Below, piece after piece: positions 16,869-23,760 of a DNA stretch of 44,346 bases. Source of the DNA: an uncultured Clostridia bacterium (GTDB lineage Bacteria; Bacillota; Clostridia; Oscillospirales; Feifaniaceae). Position numbers and translations under genes: made by a program. The stretch is from contig CAJFTX010000054.1 in assembly GCA_904420075.1 (NCBI GenBank), positions 1-44,346 on the forward strand. Direction: 5' to 3'. Positions within the stretch are counted from its first letter, which is position 1, and each line of letters starts with the position of its first letter. The notes beneath the pieces were generated by a model that saw only the letters and a program-made list of their open reading frames with translations, was not told the origin of the DNA and searched no databases.

Positions 16869-16900
16869 CCGGCGGCCGACTCGGACGGGGCGGCCGCCGG
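16869..16900. repeat. GC-only inverted repeat in the mnmE-mnmG gap
   Basis: Perfect arms CCGGCGGCCG (16869-16878) and CGGCCGCCGG (16891-16900) with a 12-base loop, 23 bp after the mnmE stop. There is no T-run on either side, so it may slow polymerase, protect the mRNA end or be a weak terminator. No other element is evident in the 16677-16922 gap. Confidence 0.5.
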
Positions 16901-16922
16901 TTCCATCCGCCATGTACGGCCG

Positions 16923-18308
16923 TCACTTCCCGACACAGAACCGGCTGAAGATGCCCTCAATCACCTCGTCTCCGACCGAGTGGCCGGTGATCTGTGCGAG
17001 CGCGTTCGCCGCATCTACAAGGTCGATCTCCACAAGCTCGCTCTCAAGCCCCAGCGCAAGTGCATCCACCGCCCTCCGCAGCGCCTCACAGCACCGCATC
17101 AGGCAGTCGCGGTGGCGCAGATTGTCGATCACAACCCCCTCCGTCTCCAGTACTCCGGCGGCCTCGCAGAGCGCCCGCTCCAGCTCCGGGAGATTTTCCC
17201 CCGTGCGGGCGCTCAGGCGGACAAGCTCTGGGAATCGCTCCGTAAGCCTCTGAAATGCGCCGGCGGCGCAAAGCTCCTCCGTCTCGGGCAGGTCGCACTT
17301 GTTGAGCACGCCGACCGCCGTCCGCCCAGCGGACTGTTCCAGCAGCTGCAGGTCCTCCGCACAGAGCGGTCTGCTCCCGTCAAACACACAGAGCAGCACC
17401 TCCGCACAGGCGATCTCCTCTCTGGCGCGCTCCACCCCGATCCGCTCCACCGGGTCCCCGGTCTCCCGCAGGCCCGCCGTATCGGAGAGCAGAAACCGCA
17501 CGCCCCTGAGCTCTGTGCTCCCGGTGACCACATCCCGGGTCGTCCCCGAGAGCTCGGTCACGATGCTGCGCTCAGCGCGGGAGAGCGCGTTCATTACCGA
17601 ACTCTTGCCGGCGTTCGGGCGGCCGCAGATCACTGTCCGCACCCCCTCTTTGATCGCCCTGCCGATGGAATAACTGCCGCAGAGCCGCTCCGCGTCGGCG
17701 AGAATCCCGCGCACCGCCTCCAAAAGCTCCCCCTCTGTAAGGCGAACAAGCCCCTCATCCGCGAAGTCGACATAGGCGAGAATATGCGAGAGCTGGGCCG
17801 AAATACGCCTCTCAAGCCCGGAAACTGCATCCGACAGATCGCCTCCGACATGCGCGGCGGCCGTGCGCGCCGCGCGGACGCTCCCCGCCTCGATCAGATC
17901 AATCACGCTCTCCGCCTCCGCGAGATCCAGCTTTCCGTTTAAAAAGGCTGTTTTTGTAAACTCCCCCGCCTCGGCCGGGGCGGCGCCCGCCTCGATCAGC
18001 CGGTCGAGCACTAGCGCCGTCACCACCACTCCGCCGTGGCAGTAGAACTCCACCGTATCGAGACCGGTATAGGTGTGCGGCGCGCGCAGCACGGCCGCCA
18101 TCGCCCGATCGATCACCGCGCCGTCCGCACCTGTGATCACACCGTAGCAGAGCGTGTGACTCGCGCGGCGGGCGAGTGTCTCCCCCTCCGCCGGTTGAAA
18201 GACCCGCTCCGCAAGCTCGAGCGCCCCCGGTCCGCTCATGCGCACCACCGAGATCGCCGCATTCTGCGGCGCGGTGGAGATCGCCGCAAATGTCCGCTCC
18301 TCCCGCAC
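16923..18308 (-). CDS. mnmE: tRNA modification GTPase MnmE (TrmE)
   Basis: 461 residues from GTG 18308, chosen because GAGGAGGAG lies five bases upstream; the family is usually about 455-460 residues. The N-terminal THF-binding domain starts TFAAISTAPQNAAISVVRMSG. The GTPase domain has G1 GRPNAGKS (229-236), the G2 loop with SGTTRDVV, G3 DTAGLR, and G4 NKCD, and it is inserted in a helical domain. The protein ends in FCVGK, retaining the conserved catalytic C-x-G-K. It forms a complex with MnmG to modify U34 of tRNAs. It lies between jag, from which it is separated by a hairpin, and mnmG. Confidence 0.96.
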   Translation of the reverse strand: MREERTFAAISTAPQNAAISVVRMSGPGALELAERVFQPAEGETLARRASHTLCYGVITGADGAVIDRAMAAVLRAPHTYTGLDTVEFYCHGGVVVTALVLDRLIEAGAAPAEAGEFTKTAFLNGKLDLAEAESVIDLIEAGSVRAARTAAAHVGGDLSDAVSGLERRISAQLSHILAYVDFADEGLVRLTEGELLEAVRGILADAERLCGSYSIGRAIKEGVRTVICGRPNAGKSSVMNALSRAERSIVTELSGTTRDVVTGSTELRGVRFLLSDTAGLRETGDPVERIGVERAREEIACAEVLLCVFDGSRPLCAEDLQLLEQSAGRTAVGVLNKCDLPETEELCAAGAFQRLTERFPELVRLSARTGENLPELERALCEAAGVLETEGVVIDNLRHRDCLMRCCEALRRAVDALALGLESELVEIDLVDAANALAQITGHSVGDEVIEGIFSRFCVGK

Positions 18309-18332
18309 GCTTACTCCTCCTCTCATACAGAG

Positions 18333-18356
18333 AAAGCCGGTCAAATGACCGGCTTT
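18333..18356. terminator. hairpin between jag and mnmE
   Basis: AAAGCCGGTCA and TGACCGGCTTT with a two-base loop directly after the jag stop. T content downstream is modest on the minus strand, so partial readthrough into mnmE is likely. Confidence 0.6.
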
Positions 18357-18361
18357 TCGAT

Positions 18362-19147
18362 TTACTCTTCGTTTTTGTTCAGCACCGCCCAGAGATCCTT
18401 ATCGCTCACATGGTGCTCCTCCTTCGGAGCGGGCGCCGGTCGCTCGGGCCGCTCCTCCCGTCTCCTCGGAGCGCGGTCTCTACCGCCGCGGCGGCCGGGC
18501 CTGTCCTCTCTCGCGGAACGCTCCGGCTCACCCTCGGGCGAGATGACAACTTTTCGGTTCGGCTCCACGCCGGTGCTCGAGGTGGTGACCCCCTCAAACT
18601 CCTGGAGAGTCGCATGGATAATCCTGCGCTCATACGGATTCATCGGCTCAAGGCTCATGCTCCGGTGGTACTTCACAACCTTGCTCGCGAGCTTCCGTGC
18701 CAGCCGCACCAGTGTCTCCTCCCGCTTTGCGCGGTAGTTCTCGGTGTCCACTGTCACCTTTACATAGTTCTGCTCCTCACGGTTGACCACGAGGCTTGTG
18801 AGATACTGCAGCGCGTCAAGCGTCTCGCCCCGGCGGCCGATCACAATTCCCATATCCGGTCCCTGGAGATCGACCAGAATCCGATCCTCCTCCACCCGGG
18901 TGACCGGCTCCGCCTCCACTCCCATAATGGTGAGAACTTCCTTCAAAAAGGCCGCAGCCCGATCGCTCGGACCGCTCGGAACGCTCACCCGCACCCGGGC
19001 GTTCGTCGTCTTCAGTCCAAACAGGGAGCGCGAGGGCGCCTCGATGACCTCGACTTCCGCCTCCTCCCGGCTGCAGCCGAGCTCCGCACAGCCGAGCTCG
19101 ATGGCCTCCTCAATGGTTTTCGCGGTGGCGATAAACTCCCGATTCAT
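18362..19147 (-). CDS. khpB: RNA-binding protein Jag/KhpB (SpoIIIJ-associated)
   Basis: 261 residues. Three domains are visible: a Jag-N domain (about 1-50, with EAPSRSLFGLKTTNARVRV), a KH domain (about 70-145) whose GxxG-type loop reads IGRRGETLDALQYLTS, and an R3H domain (about 150-208) with MNPYERRIIHATLQ. The last about 55 residues are a charged Arg/Glu/Pro-rich tail. KhpB pairs with KhpA as a global RNA chaperone and affects cell elongation and division. Its ATG shares one base with the yidC stop (TAATG), so the two are translationally coupled, as usual for spoIIIJ-jag. Confidence 0.95.
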   Translation of the reverse strand: MNREFIATAKTIEEAIELGCAELGCSREEAEVEVIEAPSRSLFGLKTTNARVRVSVPSGPSDRAAAFLKEVLTIMGVEAEPVTRVEEDRILVDLQGPDMGIVIGRRGETLDALQYLTSLVVNREEQNYVKVTVDTENYRAKREETLVRLARKLASKVVKYHRSMSLEPMNPYERRIIHATLQEFEGVTTSSTGVEPNRKVVISPEGEPERSAREDRPGRRGGRDRAPRRREERPERPAPAPKEEHHVSDKDLWAVLNKNEE

Positions 19148-20334
19148 TATTTTTCCTCCTCATCCTGTGAGATTGTGGGTTCCACACTGCTCTCAGTCTG
19201 CGGGTCCGCTGTCGCCGGTTCTTCAGCCGGCTTCTCCTCGGTCTCCCCCGCCTCGCGCGCGAGAATCCGCGCGTTGTGCGCCTTGATCTTCTCGATAACC
19301 GCCGGATCGTCCTCAAACTGATAGGAGATCACCCGGTCGGGCAGATGGTCGATAAAGTCGCTGCCGGGTTCCTTAGGCGGCTTCTTTTTGATCTGATCGG
19401 AGGGGCGCTGCGGCTTTTTCGGCTGATCGTCCGTACCGCTCTCGCCGGTGAGCTGCGCCGCCTGCATCTTTTTCTTCTTCCGGTTGGAGATCGCCGCCTC
19501 GGCCTGGGCCGCGGCGAGCACCTCTTTGGGCTTATAGATCTTGTTGAGAATAAACTCCTGCAGGATGCTGAATGCGCTGGAGAGACCCCAGTACAGTCCC
19601 ACTCCGGCCGGCACCGTAAAGGCGAGCCAGACCGAGAAGAGCGGCATACCATAGGTCATAATCTTCATGCTGCCGCCCGCCGCCGGATTCTGCGGCATGC
19701 TCCTCTGGGAGTAGAGACTGTAAAGCAGCGCCGAGACGCCCGCGAAAATCGGGATGATCAGCAGCACATTGAACGCAAAGGAGGGCTGGCTCCCCAGCGA
19801 CATCCCGAAGAAGTCAAAGTTGATCTGCGGCGTCCCCGCCGGGAATCCCTCCACCGACTGCGCAAGGCTCCAGTTCTTCGCCATCTTATCCGCAAGCTCG
19901 GTCTGAAAATAGGGGTTGTTCTCCGTCGCGACCTGGAACACCTCCGCGAGCTTTGTAATCACATCGTTGGAAAGCCGCGAGATGTAGGTCAGCGGGTGCT
20001 GAATCACCTGGAACAGCGAGATGATGATCGGGAACTGGAGCAGCAGCGGCAGACAGCCCCCCATCGGATTATAGCCCTCCTCCTTATAGAGCGCCATAAT
20101 CTCATTCTGCATCTTCTCCTTGTTATTGGCGTACTTCTTACGGATGGCGTCCTCCTTCGGACGCATCCTCAGCTGGTTGATCATCCCCTTCTTCTGCTTG
20201 ATCGCAAGCGGGGACAGAATCAGCTTTAGGAACAGTGTAAAAAGTACAATTGCAACAAAGTAGTTATTGAATAAAAAATAACAGAAGCTCAGAACATACC
20301 CAAACGGTATATTCAAAATATCCAAAATGTTCAA
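19147..20334 (-). CDS. yidC: membrane protein insertase YidC (SpoIIIJ-like)
   Basis: 395 residues from a TTG start at 20334 with GGGAGG eight bases upstream. The YidC core spans about residues 20-265: KLILSPLAIKQKKGMINQLRMRPKEDAIRKKY, the cytoplasmic hairpin with MALYKEEGYNPMGGCLPLLLQFPI, and the last helices around YGMPLFSVWLAFTVPAGVGLYWGLSS. The conserved Arg/Lys of the hydrophilic groove is in the first core helix region. No lipoprotein signal is seen. A long charged C-terminal tail (about 125 residues) probably binds ribosomes or is disordered. It inserts membrane proteins alone or with Sec. It lies between yidD (22 bp) and jag. Confidence 0.95.
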   Translation of the reverse strand: MNILDILNIPFGYVLSFCYFLFNNYFVAIVLFTLFLKLILSPLAIKQKKGMINQLRMRPKEDAIRKKYANNKEKMQNEIMALYKEEGYNPMGGCLPLLLQFPIIISLFQVIQHPLTYISRLSNDVITKLAEVFQVATENNPYFQTELADKMAKNWSLAQSVEGFPAGTPQINFDFFGMSLGSQPSFAFNVLLIIPIFAGVSALLYSLYSQRSMPQNPAAGGSMKIMTYGMPLFSVWLAFTVPAGVGLYWGLSSAFSILQEFILNKIYKPKEVLAAAQAEAAISNRKKKKMQAAQLTGESGTDDQPKKPQRPSDQIKKKPPKEPGSDFIDHLPDRVISYQFEDDPAVIEKIKAHNARILAREAGETEEKPAEEPATADPQTESSVEPTISQDEEEK

Positions 20335-20356
20335 CGCCCGGTCCTCCCATCAATTG

Positions 20357-20566
20357 TCAAGGGACGGGATCAATCCCGCCCTCGTGCCAGGGGTGGCACT
20401 TCAAAATTCTGCGCAGTGCAAGCCATGAGCCTTTCAGCGCCCCATATTTCGTAAGCGCTTCAAGCGCATACTGGGAACAGGTCGGATAAAACCTGCAGCA
20501 GGGCCGCTTCAGCGGCGAGATATATCTACGGTAACACTTGACTAGAAAAATAAGGATCTTTTTCAT
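20357..20566 (-). CDS. yidD: membrane protein insertion efficiency factor YidD
   Basis: 69 residues. The family pattern is complete: [29 protein letters not shown], then [19 protein letters not shown] with the terminal IDPVP. YidD is a small amphipathic membrane-associated protein that helps YidC-dependent insertion. Its start overlaps the rnpA stop by four bases (ATGA), so the pair is translationally coupled in the standard rpmH-rnpA-yidD-yidC order. Confidence 0.95.
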   Translation of the reverse strand: MKKILIFLVKCYRRYISPLKRPCCRFYPTCSQYALEALTKYGALKGSWLALRRILKCHPWHEGGIDPVP

Positions 20567-20907
20567 CGTTTTTCAATCAGTCCTGCGGCTTCAAACGACT
20601 TCAAAAGCGCGCTCTTCACCGCCCAGAGTCCCGAGTGCGGCGTCCGCCCGCGCGCGACAAGGACGATATCCATTCCCGCTCTCACCGGATGCTCGGCCGC
20701 AATCAGCCGGTATCCCTCTGAGAGCAGGCGGCGCGCCCGGTTCCGCTTTACCGCACAGCCGATCTTTTTGCTTGTCGTAATCCCGACCCGGTTGACCCCG
20801 AGCCGGTTCTTCATCACATATACCACGCACAGCGGCGTCACAAAAGAACGCCCTCTGGCGTAGAGCCGCTTGAAGTCGCGGTTCTCACAAAGTGATTCTC
20901 TTCTCAT
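20563..20907 (-). CDS. rnpA: ribonuclease P protein component
   Basis: 114 residues. It starts with the typical [28 protein letters not shown] and carries the RNR signature region [21 protein letters not shown] (the basic helix that binds RNase P RNA). The protein assists the catalytic RNA in 5' maturation of tRNA precursors. It follows rpmH after a hairpin that could reduce expression relative to L34, and overlaps yidD by four bases. Confidence 0.96.
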   Translation of the reverse strand: MRRESLCENRDFKRLYARGRSFVTPLCVVYVMKNRLGVNRVGITTSKKIGCAVKRNRARRLLSEGYRLIAAEHPVRAGMDIVLVARGRTPHSGLWAVKSALLKSFEAAGLIEKR

Positions 20908-20924
20908 CAGTTTCCCTCAGATAA

Positions 20925-20952
20925 ACAAAAAGGCCACAAAAACAGTGGCCTT
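20925..20952 (-). terminator. attenuating terminator between rpmH and rnpA
   Basis: On the minus strand AAGGCCAC and GTGGCCTT pair around a seven-base loop, followed by TTTTTGTTT. It lies 10 bases after the rpmH stop, so most transcripts may end after L34. Confidence 0.8.
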
Positions 20953-20961
20953 GTCCAGCGA

Positions 20962-21096
20962 TTAAAGAGAGAGCTGCTTTCTGCCTCTGGACCGTCTCCG
21001 GGCCAAGATCTTTCGGCCGCTGGCGTTTCTCATTCTCTTTCTGAAGCCGTGCTCCTTCGCTCTATGACGCTTTTTGGGCTGGTAGGTTCTGACCAC
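20962..21096 (-). CDS. rpmH: 50S ribosomal protein L34
   Basis: 44 residues, exactly the family length, too short for ordinary gene cutoffs. It starts with GTG at 21096 six bases after GGAGGTG. The sequence begins [18 protein letters not shown] and ends with an Arg/Lys-rich [13 protein letters not shown]34 is a small basic protein of the large ribosomal subunit. It is the first gene of the rpmH-rnpA-yidD-yidC-jag-mnmE-mnmG-rsmG block. In many bacteria dnaA lies divergently on the other side; here it does not. Confidence 0.96.
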   Translation of the reverse strand: MVRTYQPKKRHRAKEHGFRKRMRNASGRKILARRRSRGRKQLSL

Positions 21097-21205
21097 TTCC
21101 CGCACCTCCTTCAATCAAAAACTCATTTTCGTTGATAACCACCGAAAAGCCTCCGCGCTGACGGCGGATTTCCGCTAGCTATCAGCACAATCGAATGCAC
21201 CATAC

Positions 21206-21235
21206 ATTATAACAAGACCTCTTCGGAAAAGTCAA
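21206..21235 (-). promoter_or_regulatory. sigma-A promoter of rpmH
   Basis: Minus strand TTGACT (21235-21230), 18-bp spacer, consensus TATAAT (21211-21206), about 110 bp before rpmH. The long leader between holds no DnaA box that I could recognise. Confidence 0.8.
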
Positions 21236-21250
21236 CAAAAATTTCCGCCG

Positions 21251-21284
21251 AAAAAAGCGCACGGCGGATTTTCCCGCCGCGCGC
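21251..21284 (-). terminator. terminator after the SIS-domain gene
   Basis: GCGCGCGGCGG pairs with CCGCCGTGCGC (one wobble) and is followed by TTTTTT on the minus strand, 15 bases past the stop. It isolates this gene from rpmH. Confidence 0.85.
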
Positions 21285-21298
21285 TCATTTTCAGAGAG

Positions 21299-22336
21299 TT
21301 ACTTCGTAACGGTGACCTTGGTGAGGCCTCTCGGCGCGTCGGGGTTGAGCCCCTTCGCCGCCGCCAGACGGCAGGCGAACATCTGCGCACAGGCGGCGCC
21401 CGCAAAGATCGCAGCCGGGCCCTCCGCAGCATCGGGCAGCTTGATCGCGATATCGCCCTTGTCCGCGATCTCCTGCTTGTTGGAGATGACGATCGTCTCG
21501 GCGCCGGCGCCCTTGACCTTGTCGATCATCTCGACGACGTCCTTGTCGGTCGCCTTGTCGCAGGCGAAGAGGAAGACCGGCATATTGTCGCGGATCATCG
21601 CAAACGGCCCGTGGTGGAAATCGGAGACAGCGTACGCTCTCGCGCGGACATAGCAGGTCTCCTGCGTCTTGAGCGCGGCCTCCATCGCCATCGGGTACAT
21701 GTAGCCTCTCGACAGGTAGAAGCACTCCTCCATAAAGCGGAAGCGGGCCGCAAGCTCGGTGAAATAGGAGACGTCCTTGAGCGTCTCGGCTACCAGGCCC
21801 TCGATCTTCGGCAGCATCTCGAGCAGCCCCTTGTCCTCCGACCACTTTGCGACAATCTCCGCCAGCAGATAGAGCGAGGTCATGTAGGTCTTGGTTGCGG
21901 CGACGCTCTTCTCAAGGCCGCAGTTGCACCAGAGGTGGAATTTCGCCTCCTTGGCGACAACCGAATCCGGGAAGTTGGTGATTGCAACTGTGGTGCAGCC
22001 GCAGGCGTTGCCCGCCTTCACAACCTCCAGCGCGTCCGCTGCAGCGCCCGACTGGGAGACGGCGATGACCACCGCGTCCTTCAGATTGAGTTTGCCGCCG
22101 TAAGCGGTTACGACGCTCGGCGCGGCCAGGGACACCGGAATTCCCTTGAACACCTCACAGAGATACTTGAAATAGGTGCCCGCGTGGTCCGAAGTGCCTC
22201 TTGCGGCGAGCACGATGTGAGTGGGATTCGTCGCCTTCAGTTCGGCGACGAGCTTGTCCATCGTCTCTTTGTTGACGTTCTCACAGTCGACCAGAGCGCG
22301 AGGCTGCTCCATGATCTCCTTCTCCATTAAGGTCAT
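21299..22336 (-). CDS. SIS-domain sugar-phosphate enzyme (GlmS-isomerase/NagB-II/FrlB-like)
   Basis: 345 residues with GGAGGAG eight bases before ATG 22336. Two SIS domains are visible. The first has HIVLAARGTSDHAGTYFKYLCE and VVIAVSQSGAAADALEVVKAG, the second has FYLSRGYMYPMAMEAALKTQET and VSDFHHGPFAMI. These are the marks of the isomerase half of GlmS without the glutaminase half. Such stand-alone proteins act as glucosamine-6-phosphate deaminases (NagB-II), fructosamine-6-phosphate deglycases (FrlB) or related aldose-ketose isomerases. No sugar transporter or kinase is adjacent, so the substrate cannot be inferred from context. Confidence 0.88.
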   Translation of the reverse strand: MTLMEKEIMEQPRALVDCENVNKETMDKLVAELKATNPTHIVLAARGTSDHAGTYFKYLCEVFKGIPVSLAAPSVVTAYGGKLNLKDAVVIAVSQSGAAADALEVVKAGNACGCTTVAITNFPDSVVAKEAKFHLWCNCGLEKSVAATKTYMTSLYLLAEIVAKWSEDKGLLEMLPKIEGLVAETLKDVSYFTELAARFRFMEECFYLSRGYMYPMAMEAALKTQETCYVRARAYAVSDFHHGPFAMIRDNMPVFLFACDKATDKDVVEMIDKVKGAGAETIVISNKQEIADKGDIAIKLPDAAEGPAAIFAGAACAQMFACRLAAAKGLNPDAPRGLTKVTVTK

Positions 22337-22355
22337 AACATTTACTCCTCCATCC

Positions 22356-22400
22356 TAAAATTGCTCTTCAATTTTATCACACCGTCCCTTCTCTTTACAA
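22356..22400 (-). promoter_or_regulatory. candidate promoter and overlapping operator for the SIS-domain gene
   Basis: Minus strand TTGTAA (22400-22395), 16-bp spacer, GATAAA (22378-22373). A perfect inverted repeat TAAAATTG-CTCTT-CAATTTTA (22356-22376) overlaps the -10 box, the position of a repressor site. The promoter match is moderate. Confidence 0.5.
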
Positions 22401-22464
22401 CCGCCTTTTTACATAAAAAGAAGGGGATTTTGCAGGCGATCTCTTGCGAAATGGGGTTTCGCGC

Positions 22465-22496
22465 AAAAAACGCCCGGGTATTCCCGGGCGTTTTTA
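22465..22496 (-). terminator. terminator after the 22.5-kb membrane protein gene
   Basis: AAAAACGCCCGGG and CCCGGGCGTTTTT flank a short loop with A- and T-runs on both sides. Confidence 0.88.
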
Positions 22497-22505
22497 TACT
22501 CGAAT

Positions 22506-22958
22506 CTACTGCTGCGGCGGGTTTTGTCCGTCCTGCTGCGGGAAATGGCCGACCGCTAAAGCCGCAATCTGCTTGAGCCCGGGAATACCCGCGTCCTTGC
22601 CCTTCGCGGTATTCACCATCGCAATAATGCCAAACACCAGGATCACAATGGAAACCGCGCCGAAAATCATGCTGAGCACCGCGCTGAGCCCGCCGAAAAA
22701 GAGCCCCAGGTAGTCAAAGCCGGAGACGCCGCTGACCGCACTTGTCACCACGCCGCTCACCACATGAATCACCTGCCCGACCAGCGCCAGGAGAAACGCC
22801 TGAATACACTGCCGGTTCAGCCACTCGTTCTTCTCCGTCGCGATGACAAAACAGAGCAGCACTCCACAGAGCAGCGTCTGACCGAGCACCGCGAGCAGAA
22901 ATGCCGCAACCGTATAAAACCAGTAACAAATTCCAAATGCACTCTTCTGTCTGTTCAT
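22506..22958 (-). CDS. small polytopic membrane protein, DUF4870/Tic20-like
   Basis: 150 residues from ATG 22958 with AAAGGGG seven bases upstream; the longer frame to 22997 has no site. Four hydrophobic segments are visible (about 9-35, 55-75, 80-95, 100-118). The stretch TEKNEWLNRQCIQAFLLAL after the second segment is typical of DUF4870-type proteins, in which K-N-x-W-x-x-xQ-A-hydrophobic occurs between helices. It ends in a short Gln/Pro-rich tail. Function unknown. Monocistronic between two terminators. Confidence 0.7.
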   Translation of the reverse strand: MNRQKSAFGICYWFYTVAAFLLAVLGQTLLCGVLLCFVIATEKNEWLNRQCIQAFLLALVGQVIHVVSGVVTSAVSGVSGFDYLGLFFGGLSAVLSMIFGAVSIVILVFGIIAMVNTAKGKDAGIPGLKQIAALAVGHFPQQDGQNPPQQ

Positions 22959-23067
22959 CCGAATTCCCCTTTCCGCCGTCTGCGCCCGGCCGCACACCGT
23001 TCCCCGCCGCGCAGAGATCTGCGGGGCTTTTCTCCATTATATACAGCCGCTCCCCTTTTTACAACCA

Positions 23068-23104
23068 AAAAGGGCCCCGCACAGCTTTTCTGTGTGGGAC
23101 CCTT
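23068..23104 (-). terminator. terminator after rubrerythrin
   Basis: AAGGGTCCCACACAG pairs with CTGTGCGGGGCCCTT (some wobbles) and is followed by TTTTTGG on the minus strand, 14 bases past the stop. Confidence 0.82.
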
Positions 23105-23117
23105 CTGAAAAAACGGT

Positions 23118-23654
23118 TTAATAATTCTCCGCCTTGATCTCAAAGTAGGCCTGCGGATGCGCGCAGACGGGACAGACGGCCGGCGCCTCCTTGGCGATGT
23201 GGATATGTCCGCAGTTGGCGCACTTCCAGATGACGACCTCGCCTCTCTTGAACACCTTGCCCTCGTTGAGGTTCTTGAGCAGTGTGCGGTAGCGCTCCTC
23301 GTGCTCCTTCTCAATCGCGGCGACTCCCTCGAACAGGCGGGCGATCTCCTCGAAGCCCTCCTCCTTGGCCTCCTTGGCAAAGGTGGCGTACATATCGGTC
23401 CACTCGTAGTTCTCGCCCGCAGCCGCGTCCGCAAGATTGGCGGCGGTGTCCTGAATGCCTCCGTTTACAAGCTTAAACCAGAGCTTCGCGTGCTCCTTCT
23501 CGTTGTCCGCCGTCTCCAAAAAGAGGCGGGCGATCTGCTCATAGCCCTCCTTCTTCGCCTTGGAGGCGTAATAGGTATATTTATTTCTCGCCTGGGACTC
23601 GCCCGCAAAGGCGGCCATCAGATTCTGCTCTGTTTTGGAACCCTTCAGATTCAT
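23118..23654 (-). CDS. rbr: rubrerythrin
   Basis: 178 residues with TAGGAGGG before ATG 23654. The N-terminal ferritin-like diiron domain has the paired E-x-x-x/E-x-x-H helices ([51 protein letters not shown]). The C-terminal rubredoxin-like domain carries CANCGH and [12 protein letters not shown] for Fe(Cys)4. It is a non-haem peroxidase that detoxifies hydrogen peroxide in the cytoplasm of anaerobes, taking electrons through rubredoxin. It is a single-gene unit with its own promoter and terminator, and a palindrome in the 5' leader suggests regulation. Confidence 0.96.
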   Translation of the reverse strand: MNLKGSKTEQNLMAAFAGESQARNKYTYYASKAKKEGYEQIARLFLETADNEKEHAKLWFKLVNGGIQDTAANLADAAAGENYEWTDMYATFAKEAKEEGFEEIARLFEGVAAIEKEHEERYRTLLKNLNEGKVFKRGEVVIWKCANCGHIHIAKEAPAVCPVCAHPQAYFEIKAENY

Positions 23655-23669
23655 AGATAATCCCTCCTA

Positions 23670-23683
23670 AATTTCTAGAAATT
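23670..23683. promoter_or_regulatory. palindrome in the rubrerythrin leader
   Basis: AATTTCTAGAAATT is a perfect 14-bp palindrome located just downstream of the expected transcription start and before the ribosome binding site. The position suits an operator for a peroxide- or redox-responsive repressor, although it is not a recognisable PerR box. Confidence 0.5.
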
Positions 23684-23695
23684 CTTTCCAAGGTC

Positions 23696-23724
23696 AGACT
23701 AACATTCCAACTCCCAAAAGTCAA
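23696..23724 (-). promoter_or_regulatory. promoter of rubrerythrin
   Basis: Minus strand TTGACT (23724-23719), 17-bp spacer, TAGTCT (23701-23696), about 40 bp before the start codon. Confidence 0.65.
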
Positions 23725-23760
23725 GATAAATTGCGCTCTCTTTAGAGGGTTCCACATCGC

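Noticed and set aside
21097-21298. Possible oriC beside rpmH
   Set aside because: No DnaA-box cluster, no AT-rich unwinding element and no dnaA gene are visible.
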